A DNA stretch of 64,000 bases from Amyloporia xantha (taxonomy: Eukaryota > Basidiomycota > Agaricomycetes > Polyporales > Adustoporiaceae). Positions 10,182 to 22,929 of this stretch are shown piece after piece. The number at the start of each line of letters is the position of its first letter. Positions within the stretch are counted from its first letter, which is position 1. Under the pieces are notes generated by a model. It saw only the letters and a program-made list of their open reading frames with translations, did not search any database and had not been told where the DNA came from. The stretch is from NCBI GenBank assembly GCA_036971615.1, contig JAYKKR010000017.1:186001-250000 (forward strand), given 5' to 3'. A program made the translations under genes and the position numbers.

Positions 10182-13100
10182 TATATGCTCCCTCTTGCTC
10201 CGCAAAAAACGGGTGGTATGCAACCACAGACGGCCGGTTGCTAGACTGATGTACTGGAGAAGATGGGAGAGGGAAAGCAAGGAGTGATTTGAGAATGAAT
10301 GATCAAAGCCATCGAGACATATGCCATCCCGTCGGCGCTTAGATCGGCTGTCTCTGTCGCTCTTCTCCGGTGCAGGCCGGCCGCCGGCTAAATCCCAACC
10401 CAATGTTTCTTCGGTCCGGCCGGTCATCAACGCGTCGGCGCCCGACGCCGACGTGTTTGTTACGCGGTGTCTATGCAGCCCAACTCTACAACCAAAAAAC
10501 ACTGCGAAATCAGGTGCTGGCCAGTGAGTCTATACGATGTCTATTATGACAGTCTAAACTGGTGGAACAACTCACAGCAACTGGGGCCTGCTTGCCGTCT
10601 GGACGCGCACCGGGCTGAAGCCATCCGGAATGGGTCATTCCCGGCCGTCATAAATTGACGTGCTCAATCTCTGCAGTCAAAGTACGGACGCCCATCTCCA
10701 CTTGCGACGGCTCACGCACGCACTCCCACACACGCCATCCACCCAGCTGCCCAGTATGTACCTGCACCCTGTTTCACTGCAGGCGTTCGCAGCGCCATAG
10801 ATTGACGGCCAGATACAACCCCTCTGATCCATATGCTGCACGCGCAGCCAGATGGTGCGTGTGCAAGCCACGATAATACGGCAGCTGGGTGGATTCCGTG
10901 GGTGTGCATTCTCCGCGTCCGGATCTGCGCTCCTTGAGGCCACCTTCGGGCAGTTCTGGGCCTGAATATACCTTTCCTCGCTCGTGCCTGATCACGATTG
11001 CCTTCCTCTCCCAGCCAGTTTCTCCGCGATACTCGCGCCAGGCACCGACGCCCGTTAAATAGTACAGTCATTCTGCCCCACTCATCTCTGGACCCGTCGT
11101 GGCGCTCAACGAGGCACCCGCCACCCCCTAAACCTGCGACGCCCACCCGGCGGCCTGTCTATCGCACATAGGTATGCCTCAAGGTCGGTCTGCTACATGC
11201 CCCGGTGATCGCACAACCCACAGCGTCATCGACCAAGTTCTCTATGAAAGCAGATATCGATAACGCGTGCTGCTCGATTGCACCACAATCGCAGTCGCAT
11301 TCCCAGGCCTTTGATACATGATCCAGCACCCTCCATCCCCATCACCGTCTTTCCCGGTAACTTACGTCTCAATATCAACTGGCGCCACACCCTTCGCCTT
11401 CTAGTGGTATCTGGTTATTTGCAACCCTCACTGTGCCGGACCCACGGCAAATTTACTTCCATGTGGCGTGAAGGGGCGTGAATTGCAATAAGGGCTGCTG
11501 AGTTGTTTGGACATGGTTCCATCCGACCGTGCCACATCCGCCATCCGCGCTACATAAAGTATTGGTGTACTATTTCCTGACGTTCATGATCCATCTTCAG
11601 GTCCCAGACTTTCTATACGACTTATGAATACATATACAGGCAAACGTATGAGCTTCTTGATATTTTGGAGAAGTATATGGGGAGGCGGGACCCTCGCCAA
11701 TACCAGGGCCAGAACCGATCTGCTTGCCGTGGCAGCCACAGGTGGAAATGACCAAGACAAGCAAGTAATCAGGTAAGCGCGAGGCTCGAGCCCAGAATCG
11801 AGCAGCCCTATTAGCATTCATTTCATCCTGGCTGGCGCGACTGCGTGTAAGTATTCGGTGCAGGCTACATACGTACACACCGAGCCCGGCAGTCTGCGTT
11901 ATCGGAGGCCCCGATCGTGGAGATCACAGCGTATCGTTGGCCGCAGACAACTCTAAGAGGCCATGCCGTCGGCATTCTCGACCACTTGAACTTGTGGGTG
12001 GCCCGATTGAGCTATTCATGATGCTTCCCGCACTGTGACGTGAATTGCACCCAGCCTCGACGGCAGACACGACCCATTCCGCATTACCGATGCACGCACG
12101 TATTCTGTGAGCGTTCAAGTGGTCTTGTCTTACGCGTCAACATGAGTACGTTCCGTCATCGTCGTTGTGTCGCAGGATCTAGGCCAGCGATTTGTCTATG
12201 CCCGTCTTCCTTCTTCTCTAGCAGCAGTCCCTGCAATCGGCATTATGTCCCATATAATCGGAGACCCCTGTATGATATACAGGACATCTAGACCGGTGCC
12301 CCTCTGATGACCGCCGCAGCGACAATACATACCCAGGCACGCCCGTCGTCCCCAAGCCTCAAGCTCAAGACCCAGGGCATCAAAATCAAATTCACAGCGT
12401 CCAGTTTGTTCTCTCCGCTGCCCGAAGATGTCCACGGATCCGTCAGACAATTAGCACCCAGGCACATGCCCGATCTCGCGGGATGCGGCCTGGCTCCGAC
12501 CGCTGTGGATCAGTCAGAGAACTTAGAAGGCAGGTCTGGTCCGCGGGGTGGGAGCCTGGCGTGTACCGTAGCTGTCACAGGAGCAGCTCCGACGCGGCCA
12601 CTCGCTCATGTAATCTACTAGTCTGCGATTCTTTCGCTCGCGGGCCCGCGCGAAATTCAAATACGGCATCATGGTGTTCGTTCGCTCTCATCTGCACCGC
12701 CGGCCCTCGGAGGTGTTTTCCTGTGGCGTCTGCGATAGGGCATGGACTCTCCGCGGTTCCGATCTCGGTGGAATTCGCGTACAAAGCAAATGTGATATTA
12801 GATGGAGAGATCGAAACGCTAGGAAGGGCCCAGCAAAAGTAAGCATGCAGCTGAACGCGGCCATCGGGCACAATGCAGGGTGGCACTGCTAGTCGTATTT
12901 CGTGCAGGACCGCGCGGCCAGCGCTATGCGAAGAGCCACCTCTCGTGCCCTTTTGATTTCGGTTAGAATCCCATCGCGAAGTTAGGACATGCCCGTTTCC
13001 GCCGTGTGTCAAGGCCTTGCTGCCCGTTGTACCTGGAACCTAGATGCTGTGTCATCCCATTGACTACTATGTGACCTCAGAAGTCCAGATCGCTATCACC

Positions 13101-14706
13101 AACTTGTGCGCTGGGAAACACCCATGGCGCTCAAGGCCCACATGCACTGTGTATGTGGGTGTCTTGATCGCGCTTCTCGACTGTGCGATACTGCTGGATC
13201 ACGGATCTTGTCCTGTCAATGCCTTGGCAAGTCTGCAGTGTAACAACGTGCCGAGCGGACTGTGCATCTCACGGGGGAAGTCACGGTGTGCATATGCATA
13301 TGGATGACCGACCAGTCAAAGTGGGTCACCACGGACTGAATGGTCAATCGGCCAGCAGAGAGACTGACGCCCATGGGAGCCTCTGAATTCGGTCAATTTG
13401 CTTTAAATGGGATCCCCTCCTGTTTTCAAAGCCATATACGGCGGTTTTATCGTCAGACCAGGCACTGCGGTCCTCGTTTGGCTGAAGCTGTGTCGAGAGA
13501 CGACTTCCCTTGTAGCGCGCCTGGACTGTATCGAGAATCAGAAGCGCGCCTTGCGCACTATGCTTAGAAATACGGATACCCTTTTCCACTCTTAATAATG
13601 GATCATGTCTCATAGGCTGCAGACTCAACCGCAGGGTGCACTCAAGGGCCGTCGAAGACTGGCGACCGAGGTGCTCTCATCGCCGTTGTCGACCCTGCAC
13701 TCTTGCACATGAGACCACAGGGCCACATGATAATGCGTGCATGTGGCGGGCGTCGCCTTTGTGTCTTGCTGTGGTATTGCACAATGGAAACATCGTAACA
13801 AGTCTGCAGGAACGAGACCCGACGGAGCTAATCGTTCTGATAGGCTCCGGGAGGACAAACACAGATCAGGCACGGAATGATCGTAGGTCTGCCCGATCTT
13901 GTTGTTTGTGTCGCCATGGAGGATGGCCATGCAGAAGTCACCGTTGACACATGCTCAGAGGTATAGAGTCAGATGTACCACAAGTTTTCCTTTGTATTCT
14001 CTCGGGATGCCGTTGCTAATGTCGCCAGCGGTCCGGAGCACGCACGGATGGCATTCTCGATTCGCAGCAACCAGAGACAGAGACTCAACTCCTACCACAG
14101 CGCCGGTGCACGCAGCCAATGACAGGTTGATGGTGTCAATCATCAGTAGACATGATCACAGCGTCCCGCGTGCTCTCTGTACGACAAACGAGATAACACG
14201 AGTCGGCGTCCTCGTATGTGCGCTCTGGCATGAGATAATTTTGTGTGGCCTGCTCGTGTTCGTGTGCCTGGAAAGTGCTTCCATTGCTGTCAACTCTACG
14301 AAGCGCGGACCTGCGGTCGGCAGGGGAACATGATCATAGGAAAGAGTTCAGACGCACTGAACCTAACACGTCGTTCCTCGGGATAGCGCGCCCGGACGGA
14401 GCAAATGTATGGGCGGGATGTCTGAGGCTTGCGTGGAGACATGCACAGTATGACTCACCGCAGTCGAATTGAAGCGACCCGGCCCCACCGCATCCCGTGC
14501 AGGGCCCATGGTGTGCACGAGAGAATCAGACAGAATACAAACAAATACAGCTTGGTCTGACATTCCACCTGTCTTCTTTTTGGTTGTCCCCGGGATGGCC
14601 ATCGTCATCACCGGATAGTTTGATATACAACATGACGTTTTCCACTCAAAATAGCCATGGTCCCACTGATAACGAAGCGCATTAGTGATTCATGCCTGGG
14701 GCACTG
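10182..14706. other. 4.5-kb stretch without recognisable genes
   Basis: Many open frames of 60-145 codons occur on both strands, often overlapping, but none shows a family motif, plausible splice continuity or consistent codon use. The first few hundred bases should contain the G-alpha promoter. No inverted or direct terminal repeats of a transposon were seen. It may hold decayed sequence, lineage-specific genes or non-coding RNA that cannot be supported here. Confidence 0.5.
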
Positions 14707-16924
14707 TCAGGAGAAACATCGAGGGGACATACCTCTGCCCCTGGCCCCCTCGGGCCTGATCTGCAGGCAGCTCTGGTGAATAAGGTTGAGTGCCTTGACT
14801 GCGTCTCGCGCGTCGATGACACATGAGATGTTGATCTCGTTCGCGCCCTGGCTTATCATCTCTATGTTCACATTTCCCTGGCCCAGTGTGGTGAACATCC
14901 GCCCGGCTATCCCGACCATATTGCGCATTCTCTTTCCTACGAGGGAGAGAATCGCCATGTCTCGGCTCACGGTGACCTGCCAGGCACACGATGCGAAGCA
15001 GGGTCAGGTTAATGGCGATAAGTAACTCCTACATTACTCACCGTCCCGCTTTTCTTAAGCTCTCGAACGACACGATCGAGAACCTTTTTGTCCAGCCCGT
15101 CCTCAATCGCCATACTCACATACACCTCACTCGTACTGATTAAGTCGACGACGACGCCATACCGGTCGAGCGTCCCAAAGACACCCGCCAAGAATCCGTG
15201 TGAGACGCTCTTGCGGTTTGAGTTCACATTAAGGACGACGATGCGATCCTTGATCGTGACCGCCGTCGGTAGCTTGCGTTCTGTCTGCTCGCTAAGCTCC
15301 GACAGTGGTCTGAAGACCGATGCGGTGCCGGGTACGGGGAACCCGAGGCTATCGTCGTCCGGATAGGGGACAGCATCGATGTCAGGGTCTGGATGAATCA
15401 CAGTTCCCCCACCCTGTGGATTTTCCACGTTCTTGATGCGAATGGGGATCTTCCTCCGGATGACCTGTCCATGCAAATCAATCGAAGAGTCATAGTGAGT
15501 ACTCACTCTTACACCTGGTCAAAAAGTGGATGGGCCCACCTGCTCCATCGTGAACGGATGTACGACCTCACTTCCGTAGTAGGTCAGCTCCGCCGCCTCT
15601 TCCGGCGAGATGATGGGGATCAAGCGCGCGGTGGGTACCTTCCGCGGGTCTGCAGTGAAGATCCCGTCGACCTCCTTCCAGATCTGCAGCTCTGAGGCCC
15701 CGAGTCCCGCTGCGAGAAGGGCTGCAAGTAAGTCTGTGTACCCCCGCCCTACTTGTCGAAGTAGGGAGCCGGGGACAGGCCCGAAGAAGCCTGGCGGCAG
15801 GGCTTAATTCAATATGAGTATGATCAAGGAAGACAGCTACTGACCGGTGACGACAGGGACCCGGGAGCCACATTGTCTTATACGCTCGCTCACAGCCTCC
15901 GCAACGCGGTCGTAAAATTCTTGACCCAGTGTCTCGTTTTGAGTGTACGACTCTTCTTCCGCGGAAGGGATGATATTCTCGAGGCTGACGTATTCCGCGT
16001 CGATGCCCTACACGCGTGTTACCCATCATTGGAGGTAAGGGCAGTACAGGAATGGGCTACAAATACTCACTCTATCTCGTAAAATGGCTGTCACAACCTT
16101 GCACGCGAGCCTCTCGCCAAACCCAATGATATTGTCTCTCGATCGTGGTGAAATCTCGTCAATGACCTGCGATTATGTGTGGTCTACAAATGATGTATTG
16201 CCGAAAGAAAAATTACACGCACTTGTGTAGCGAACAAGAAGGAGCGTAGGCCATCACAGTCCCGCTCGATCTCGAGTTCCAGCTCCCGCAGGATATCCTG
16301 ACTGCCAATCGATGTGCGTGCAGCGGTAATATGCTCGGAGCGGATAATGTCGACGGTGTGACTAAACATGGACGAGCTCTGAGGCGTGGGTGACATCGAC
16401 ATCGACCCACCCGGCGCGAATACATCACCTCTTGGTGAGGACATGCTCCGTTGTCTGGGGCTGTCGACTGGGGACTGCGCCTGCGATACATGCGAGAACA
16501 GTGCAGGCGTCATGTTCCCGGGTGTATCTGATGGGCTGGCTGTGCGCTGCAAGGCTTCTTTTGCTGCACGTAGCAGCAAATTTGTTGTCCCGAGTGCCTT
16601 GGTAGACCCCGAGCGGGCTGAACAAACAATCGCAACCTTGTGCTGATCTAAGTACTCTCTGAAGAACAATGACATTAAGATTAGTCATACAGGCACCGAC
16701 GTACAAATTGCTCAGCATACGAACGAAACGATATCCTCTGCGATTTTGACGGCAAACTTTCCTACGCTCGTGCCGCCAAACTTTTGAACCAACCACTTGG
16801 CAGCGGGATCAATCGAATTTTGGTGCATGTTTGGGGGTGTATGTGGTGGACTCGGAGAAGGCACAGAAGAGGAGCAAGAGGAAGATGCTGGGCTTGAAGC
16901 GGACGAAGGAGATGGGTCGGACAT
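14707..16924 (-). CDS. HOM3: Aspartate kinase (aspartokinase)
   Basis: Phosphorylates L-aspartate to 4-phospho-L-aspartate, the first committed step to threonine, methionine and isoleucine; cytosolic and classically feedback-inhibited by threonine. The start at 16924 (MSDPSPSSAS) gives a Ser/Pro-rich leader, then the signature KFGGTSVGKFA at residues 48-58. An intron follows IVSF, and the next exon begins REYLDQHKVAIVCSARSG. A Ser/Pro-rich insert sits within the kinase domain, as in other basidiomycete homologues. Later blocks include GFGERLACKVV, GRGYTDLLAALLAAGLGA, QIWKEVDGIFTADPR and ELTYYGSEVVHPF. Two ACT regulatory domains follow (~15300-15050 and ~14970-14720, the second with GKRMRNMVGIAGRMF and NIEMISQGANEINISCV). 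Stop TGA at 14707-14709. All exons seem intact. Confidence 0.95.
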
Positions 16925-18190
16925 GACTCGAGAGATTGACCCAGCTGCTCAGCAGTAAATCAACTGTGTTTCACTAGGATTCGTAGAAAGTATGGCTTAC
17001 TTCAGTTGTGATGCCAAAACCAAGTTCTATCGACAGAGGTCTAGACACACTGTGGAATGAGATCAGCAAGAAAAAACGACCCTTGTAAGCGGCACTCTAG
17101 GGTTGCAAAAGTCGTCGGGAGGGCCCTGGAAGTAGTCGTATTATGTCTAGACTCAACAAAGCTAGAAACTCCGTTGTCACCGTAGAGGATAGCAAAACAA
17201 GTCGAGCCATGCTTGCTGCAGACGAGTTTTCTGGGCAGACATGACTCGTATATTTTCCCAGAAAGGAAATTTTGCAGCGAATTCCATCACATGATTTAAT
17301 CGAATTTGACGAACGACATGCTTTTCGCACTGTGTAAGTAGTATCTTTCATAGCTTTGCAGCTGCTTTACACAAGTTTGCCACTTACACCGGCTATGAGA
17401 CCCTTCCAACGGACCCACTGCTATTTCACGTCTGATACGTGCTGCGCTTGTTCTTAGCATTAACTGGAATTGTTGTCTTTTCACGTATTAACTGGGAGGC
17501 TCTTGATCAGGGCTATTTGAGCTCCCACTCTGTCAGCAAACGTGCACCGTAAAGCACAGCTCGCTGAGGCAATAGATGTCCACTGAACCTGCATTATATC
17601 TACTCGGTTGACAATCTGGTTTTCTTGTGGCCTCGTCGATACAACCCACCTATTACTAGTGGCAACCCGGACTCGTGCTCCTGGTCCCTTTTCCCCTCAG
17701 CACGCTGAGTAATTGGTGTCCCTTGCAGCCAGACGTACTGATAAGTCCATGCAGAGAGCGAGATGGCACAGTCTACTGCAGTTGGATCTTCCCCAGAGTG
17801 TCGGTAGGATAGCCGTGCGCTGCCTTTCTAATGGTGAGAGTCCGGTACATGCACTTAGCACTCATGCGCTCTGGATGCTTATTTGTGATGATTATCGAGA
17901 AGATCTCGTACCAGCAGTGACCTGCAGCGACGAAGCGGAATTTCCTCTCTCCCTTTTGGGATGTCCGATAACTCCTGCACTACGACTTGAAGATGGATCG
18001 TCCTATGTGGCAGAAGACGTCACTGCAGAAGTTATGAGGTGCCTTCGGCGGCCGTCTTTAACTCCTGCTGCATAATTGCACTGTTAGCGGACATGAACGA
18101 TCTCTTGCTTCATCACGGTTTCTCTCCGTTTACTTCCTCATGTGTGAAAAAAAGAATTCTTGCACTTTCGTGGCCTAATTTAGCCCACAG
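16925..18190. other. Intergenic region upstream of HOM3
   Basis: Holds the HOM3 promoter side and about 1 kb of unassigned sequence. A plus-strand open frame at 17713-18075 (120 codons) has no recognised domain, no splice evidence and no clear promoter, and is not called. No repeat or RNA gene is recognised. Confidence 0.45.
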
Positions 18191-18198
18191 ATAAAAGG
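18191..18198 (+). promoter_or_regulatory. TATA-like box of the small secreted protein gene
   Basis: The sequence ATAAAAGG lies 69 bp before the ATG at 18260, a normal distance for a fungal core promoter with a short leader. It supports the gene call. Confidence 0.5.
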
Positions 18199-18259
18199 CC
18201 CTTTGCGGACGCATTATGCAGTATTGCACTTCAACATCTTTCCTGCCGACCTAGCCTAC

Positions 18260-18641
18260 ATGCGTCGCTCCTCTTTACTCTCCTTCCCTGCCTTATTCTA
18301 CTTTGCCGTGTGTGCTTCCCTAGCCCATGAACGTCGCCAGTCCGCATGTCCCACTGGCTACACGGGACAGTAAGACTTTCTCCAGTCTGTCAGTACTAAA
18401 TCTCGTCTTCATAGTGCGTACGATGTCAGTTACGTTGAACAATGCATAAATGGCGAGTTGGACACGGGCGCGGACACCTACTCGTGGTGTGATGTATGGA
18501 GCCTCTCTGTATTTTTTGACCGGCATCATTGGCTAAAATTGACTTATACAGCGTAGCAGTTACACCTTGGGCCAGCAGCGCCGAATACGGGTGCAATATG
18601 AAAGCCGAGGGCGAGCGACATGTCATGACACGTTTGCGTGA
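18260..18641 (+). CDS. Putative small secreted protein
   Basis: Not assigned to a known family. From the ATG at 18260 the first exon encodes a typical signal peptide: basic start MRRSS, hydrophobic core LLSFPALFYFAVCASLA, then HERRQSACPTGYTG. A canonical donor (gtaagact) and acceptor (cttcatag) join it to an exon reading AYDVSYVEQCINGELDTGA ending in DTYSWCD. A second intron (gtatgg...tatacag) leads to a short exon stopping at 18639-18641. This last exon is the least certain, since another frame there is also open. The product would be under 100 residues, Cys-containing and extracellular. It is convergent with the seven-segment gene T1. A related exon remnant lies at 24765. It could be effector-like, but no function is claimed. 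Confidence 0.45.
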
Positions 18642-19083
18642 TCGCCGGTGGTGACCTTGGGTATTACGTTGAGAATCAGACCAGAATTTTGAAGACGCTA
18701 TACAGGCATCGTGTGATGGCGCTATCGTTAAACGAAGATCCCACAGTTTCGACTGTGTGCCGCTGAGACGCGTCCAGATGCCACCTTGGCTAGCGGGAGA
18801 CGAGAGAATCGCCAATCGCTGCATAGACAATTTGGTATTCAGATACTCGTGGCATGGTCAGCTGCGAATGTCGTGGTATTATGATATGTGTTTGTTTTAT
18901 AGACATGCAAGGAGCTATGGCTGAATGGCCACATTTACGACTACTTTTGTTAAGATATAAACAACAAGCAGCATTCAGGGATCTACGGTATGTGATGGAA
19001 TTATCGACAAGGGTGCATTACAACTAGATGTGGGTATATAACACAAACCGAATGATCGAAAGGGGTATGCTTCAAGTTCACAA
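18642..19083. other. Short intergenic region between convergent genes
   Basis: Between the small secreted protein gene (+) and seven-segment gene T1 (-). Nothing recognisable; it should contain the two 3' UTRs. Confidence 0.4.
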
Positions 19084-20244
19084 TTACACAGCGGACTCGG
19101 CAAGATCATTGAGAACCTCGCGCGTTAATGTAACGCCGATTTCAGATGTCCCGGGTTTAGAGGGTGTATTAACCTGTATGCCAGATATTTGCTTGAAGCG
19201 GATAGTATCTGGACTTGTGGGAATCGGAGTTGGCGTGTCTGTCCATCCCTTACCAGTCGCTACACGGAAGATGATCAGCAGAGAGGATACCGTCTGTGTT
19301 GGTGGCATTCGTGAGCAAAGGAACTGCAAAAAACTGTGATTCTAAACAAACCTGCACTTGACCCATAGATTGAAGAAAGACCGATGCAAGCGGATAGTTT
19401 AGCGCCAGTGGAACGAGGAACATAATCGAGAAGATTGAATACAGTGAAGCTGATTCAACCAGTATCGCGGCGAGATTGGAGTAATGTGATACATGCTCTG
19501 CACCGAGTACGCGTGCAAACTGCCAGCGATAGAACAGTAGACGGGCGACAATGAGGCAAGTGACGATGATGTTGAGACCTAGCGTGGTAGAGAAATACGC
19601 TAGACTGAAGCCGACGGCACCGAATGGAGATGATGCGGACGTTTTAATGAGGAACAATATCCCGAGGCCTTCCAATATTTGAGATAATGCATACAGACCG
19701 TTGGGGATAATGCTCACCAATTGAAGCGAGGAGCAGTCCGCAAGGAACTACCATAATCGCCCATAAAGGTATTCGCCGCACCCCGGTGAAAATTACCATA
19801 CAACGCCAAACCTGCAATAGGTGAATTCAGAGGTCACCATATTGGAAGAGAAAGAGATCATACCAGTAGTAGGTCCATGAGCCAATTACCCATGACAAAT
19901 ACGACGACTCCTAGTTCGTCAACGGGTATCCAAAACATATCCTCTTCAAAGGCACTAGGTCCACCAGGGAAGTCACGATCCTCGATAAACGCTAGTTGCG
20001 TAAATTCGGCTAGACTGTATACGAAAATCGTGCCCAGGATGAACAGCACGACTATGAAGGCCAGAAGAATAAATCTTCTGTACGTGCCGCACACGTTTTG
20101 TCGTGCAAGAAGGTGCTTGAAGCATATCGCAAACAGCGTTAATTCGACACCGTACATAATGTTGCTGAGGAGTGCGCCTTGAAGCCACGTCTTCTCAGCG
20201 AACAGCTGCGCGTCTGTCTCATCGGGTCTGTACTTGTTCGACAT
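19084..20244 (-). CDS. Seven-membrane-segment family protein, copy T1
   Basis: Member of a multi-copy agaricomycete membrane protein family of unknown function. The start at 20244 (MSNKYRPDETDAQ) is the family's conserved N-terminus. Hydrophobic stretches in order: LLSNIMYGVELTLFAICF, FILLAFIVVLFILGTIFVYS, ELGVVVFVMGNWLMDLLLV, a fourth in the exon near 19800, LGLNIIVTCLIVARLLFY, ESASLYSIFSIMFLVPLAL and VSSLLIIFRVATG, giving seven. The loop PGGPSAFEEDMFWIPVDE is a family hallmark. About five exons; the reading frame looks intact to the stop at 19084. The C-terminal tail is polar and ends DLAESAV. A TATA-like gtatatag lies at 20417-20410. Most distant of the T1/T4/T5 subgroup. A receptor-like role is possible from topology only. 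Confidence 0.8.
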
Positions 20245-21136
20245 TGTATGAAAGCTATGTTATTGACTTGAGAATCAATCAACGTCCATGAATTAAAATT
20301 GAGTTGAAGATCATACCGGAAACGTATGGTGAGTTGGTGCTTGCGCTGATCCTTAGTGATGACTTCGGATACGAGCGTCGAGCTAACGGGATCAGGACGA
20401 CAGATTCGACTATATACATCCATACTTCGGAGGCTGAACCCATAGGAAAATGTCAAGTCGGACGAGTCATTGTCCGACGGCTAACAACGGCTAAAATCCG
20501 ATGTCAAGTCGCTCGGAGCATGTCTGACTCCTAGGGAGATAGAGCGTTAACTGGGGTTTTCAGTAAACAGCTGACCGTCGATATAGAAGCATGACTCGGG
20601 TTAAGGTTTGTAGCTGAGCCAGTCAGCTGAATCTACGCCCGAGGAAAGGTCCTCCGGTCACTATCGGAGCGCGATAGAAGCTGAGGCGTAAGCACCTCAC
20701 GGAAGCCTCGTGCCAGCGGAGAAACGCCCAACTCGGAATGTATTTGATTGCCATTGGCTGCTGTACTTCAAGCTGTGAAGTATGCAGTGTCTACAGAGGC
20801 AATGTGAAGTTCACAGTGTCTGTCGCATGTCTTAGCATGAGTATACTATGAGTAATACTAAATTGTGAAAGGCGACGACTTACGACGTGGTTGGCCAGAT
20901 TCGCGTATCACTGGCAAACCCTAGTTGGATGCGTCGCCGCACGCACAGTCGCTTCACGGTCAATTTGAATCCATTTCAAACATCATCGAAGGTTGCATTA
21001 ATTTGCGTTCGTATTTAACCTATTTTACAGTCATTTGAAACCTGCTCAAGAAATGGGTGAGGTTGGCGAAGACATAATCAATACAACGCCGAGACAAGGC
21101 AGGAATTCCTCAAGCCAGACTACATCGAGGTTGGGG
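20245..21136. other. Intergenic region between T1 and T2
   Basis: About 0.9 kb, containing the T1 promoter (TATA-like element at 20410-20417) and the 3' side of T2. No gene, repeat or RNA is recognised. Confidence 0.4.
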
Positions 21137-22316
21137 TCATACTGCAGAGTCTCCGAGACCCCTAAACACCTCTTGAGACACCATGACACCGACCTTGGAC
21201 GTCTCTGCTTTAGATGAGGTCATCAATCGCGAGTCATTGGGGGATAGATTTTGCAATCGGATGGTGTCGGGACCAGGGGTCGACATCATTCGTGTGGCAG
21301 TTTGCTCGGCCAATGCTCTACCTGTGGCCACATAGAGAATTATTAACAGAGCGGAGACAGTCTGAGGAGAATCCGATGTGAGTGTGAGCAGCTGGACAGA
21401 CGTACTCAATCATACCTGTACCTGACTCATGGCTTGAAGAAAGACGGACGACAACGGATTATTCATGGCCAAAGGTACCAAGAACAGTATTGAGAAGGCG
21501 GAATACAGCGATGCAGACTCCGCCAATATAGCGGCGAGATAGGCATAATGCGACACATGCTCTACTGCGAGTATACGCGCAAAGCGCCATTGACAATATA
21601 GAAGACGTGAGACGATGAGCGTGGTCACGATGATGTTTAAGGCGAGAGTCGTCGCGAAGTACGGCAAGGTGACATCGACCGCATTGAATGGCAATGATCT
21701 GGAGGTTTTCACAAGAAATAATGTGCCCAGACCTTGCAAATCGAACTCGGTGAGATCATACCAGGAGATATCGAGATATTCCTATCAACTGAGGCTGCAA
21801 TCAGCAGGCAAGAAAGCGCCATGACTATGCGTAAAGGTGCGCGCGAAATACCCGAGAAGACCACCAGACAACGCCACACCTGAAAACGGAGGCAAATGTC
21901 AATGCCCAAGCTGATTTATCAGACAAAAAGCATACCATCAACGAATCCATAAGCCAATTTCCAATGACTAGAGCGACAACTCCGAGTTCATCCACAGGTA
22001 TCCAAAACATTGCCACCTCGTACTGAGCGGGGCCACCGGGGTAATTTCGGTCTTCAATAAATGACAGTTGAGTCATGTCAGACAAGCTATATACAAACAG
22101 TGTGCCCAGAACAAAAAGGACCGTAATGAAGGTCAAGAGGATTGCCTGTCTCTTGTAGTTGGCACGACTAGTCTGCTGTACGAGTAGCTTGAAGCAGGTA
22201 ACAAACAATGCCAGTTCAACCCCGTATACGATGTTGCTGAGTAGCGCCCCTTGCAACCACATTTCCTCCGCGACAATTTGAGAATGTGTCTCATCGGGAG
22301 CATATGGATTGGCCAT
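21137..22316 (-). CDS. Seven-membrane-segment family protein, copy T2
   Basis: Paralogue of T1 with the same exon plan. The start is placed at 22316 (MANPYAPDETHSQ) because this matches the N-terminus of all other copies, although the frame is open upstream to 22460. Hallmarks are FVYSLSDMTQLSFIEDRNY, the loop PGGPAQYEVAMFWIPVDE, GNWLMDSLMV, then VWRCLVVFSGISRAPLR, KTSRSLPFNAVDVTLPYF and LAAILAESASLYSAFSILF. The tail ends FRGLGDSAV at 21137. No frameshift is seen. It groups with T3 and T6 through MTQLSFIE. Function unknown; plasma or internal membrane. Confidence 0.8.
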
Positions 22317-22900
22317 TCTAATCCATGTGTCCAAAATGTGAGCGAATTCAAGGAAAATAGCAAGTGAAGGCGACATACGGGAAAGATTTGTGTGATTCAC
22401 GCTGGTAAGGCTTCGGAGGTGATGAACATACTTCAGGGCAGCAAGTCGCTTATATTCCATTCATGAGGCCAAGATAGGTAAGACCGGAGAAGACTGTTTC
22501 TCGGGATCCGAGGTATAGACACCCTTGTACATGCTGCCAGTGAAAGGAATCTTCCGGTGACAAATGTCAAACTTGCCGATGTCGTTATGAACACAATATG
22601 ACAGACAAAATGTAAACAACGCCCACCACGTATTTGATAACTCAATCGGAACTCTACCACAGATCAAGAGCTAAGAGCCGGAGGAGCCCACCTGGCTGTT
22701 TAGAAGAATCAAAATCTGTCATGATGATCCGTCCTTCCGGAGCGTTCCCCCGGTTCTTGTATCGTAGTTCTCAGGATGCTGTGTCTTTTCCGGGAAATTC
22801 GGCACATTTTAATATTGAGTCGCTCATAATAAAGGATTTGCAGAGAAGAGAGACGCACTTCGATGTTGTTCAGTCAGCGGCAACCCAGCTCCTGGGATGG
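22317..22900. other. Intergenic region upstream of T2
   Basis: Contains the T2 promoter side. A plus-strand frame at 22634-23101 (155 codons) shows no family signature and overlaps a better minus-strand exon candidate, so it is not called. Confidence 0.4.
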
Positions 22901-22929
22901 TGGCTTGGCAGTGAGCTGTTAGTGTTCTC

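Noticed and set aside
13899..14333. 144-codon plus-strand frame with a hydrophobic stretch
   Set aside because: No family, no splice or promoter support, and several competing frames in the same place.
17713..18075. 120-codon plus-strand frame
   Set aside because: Possible small gene but no recognisable domain or supporting signals.
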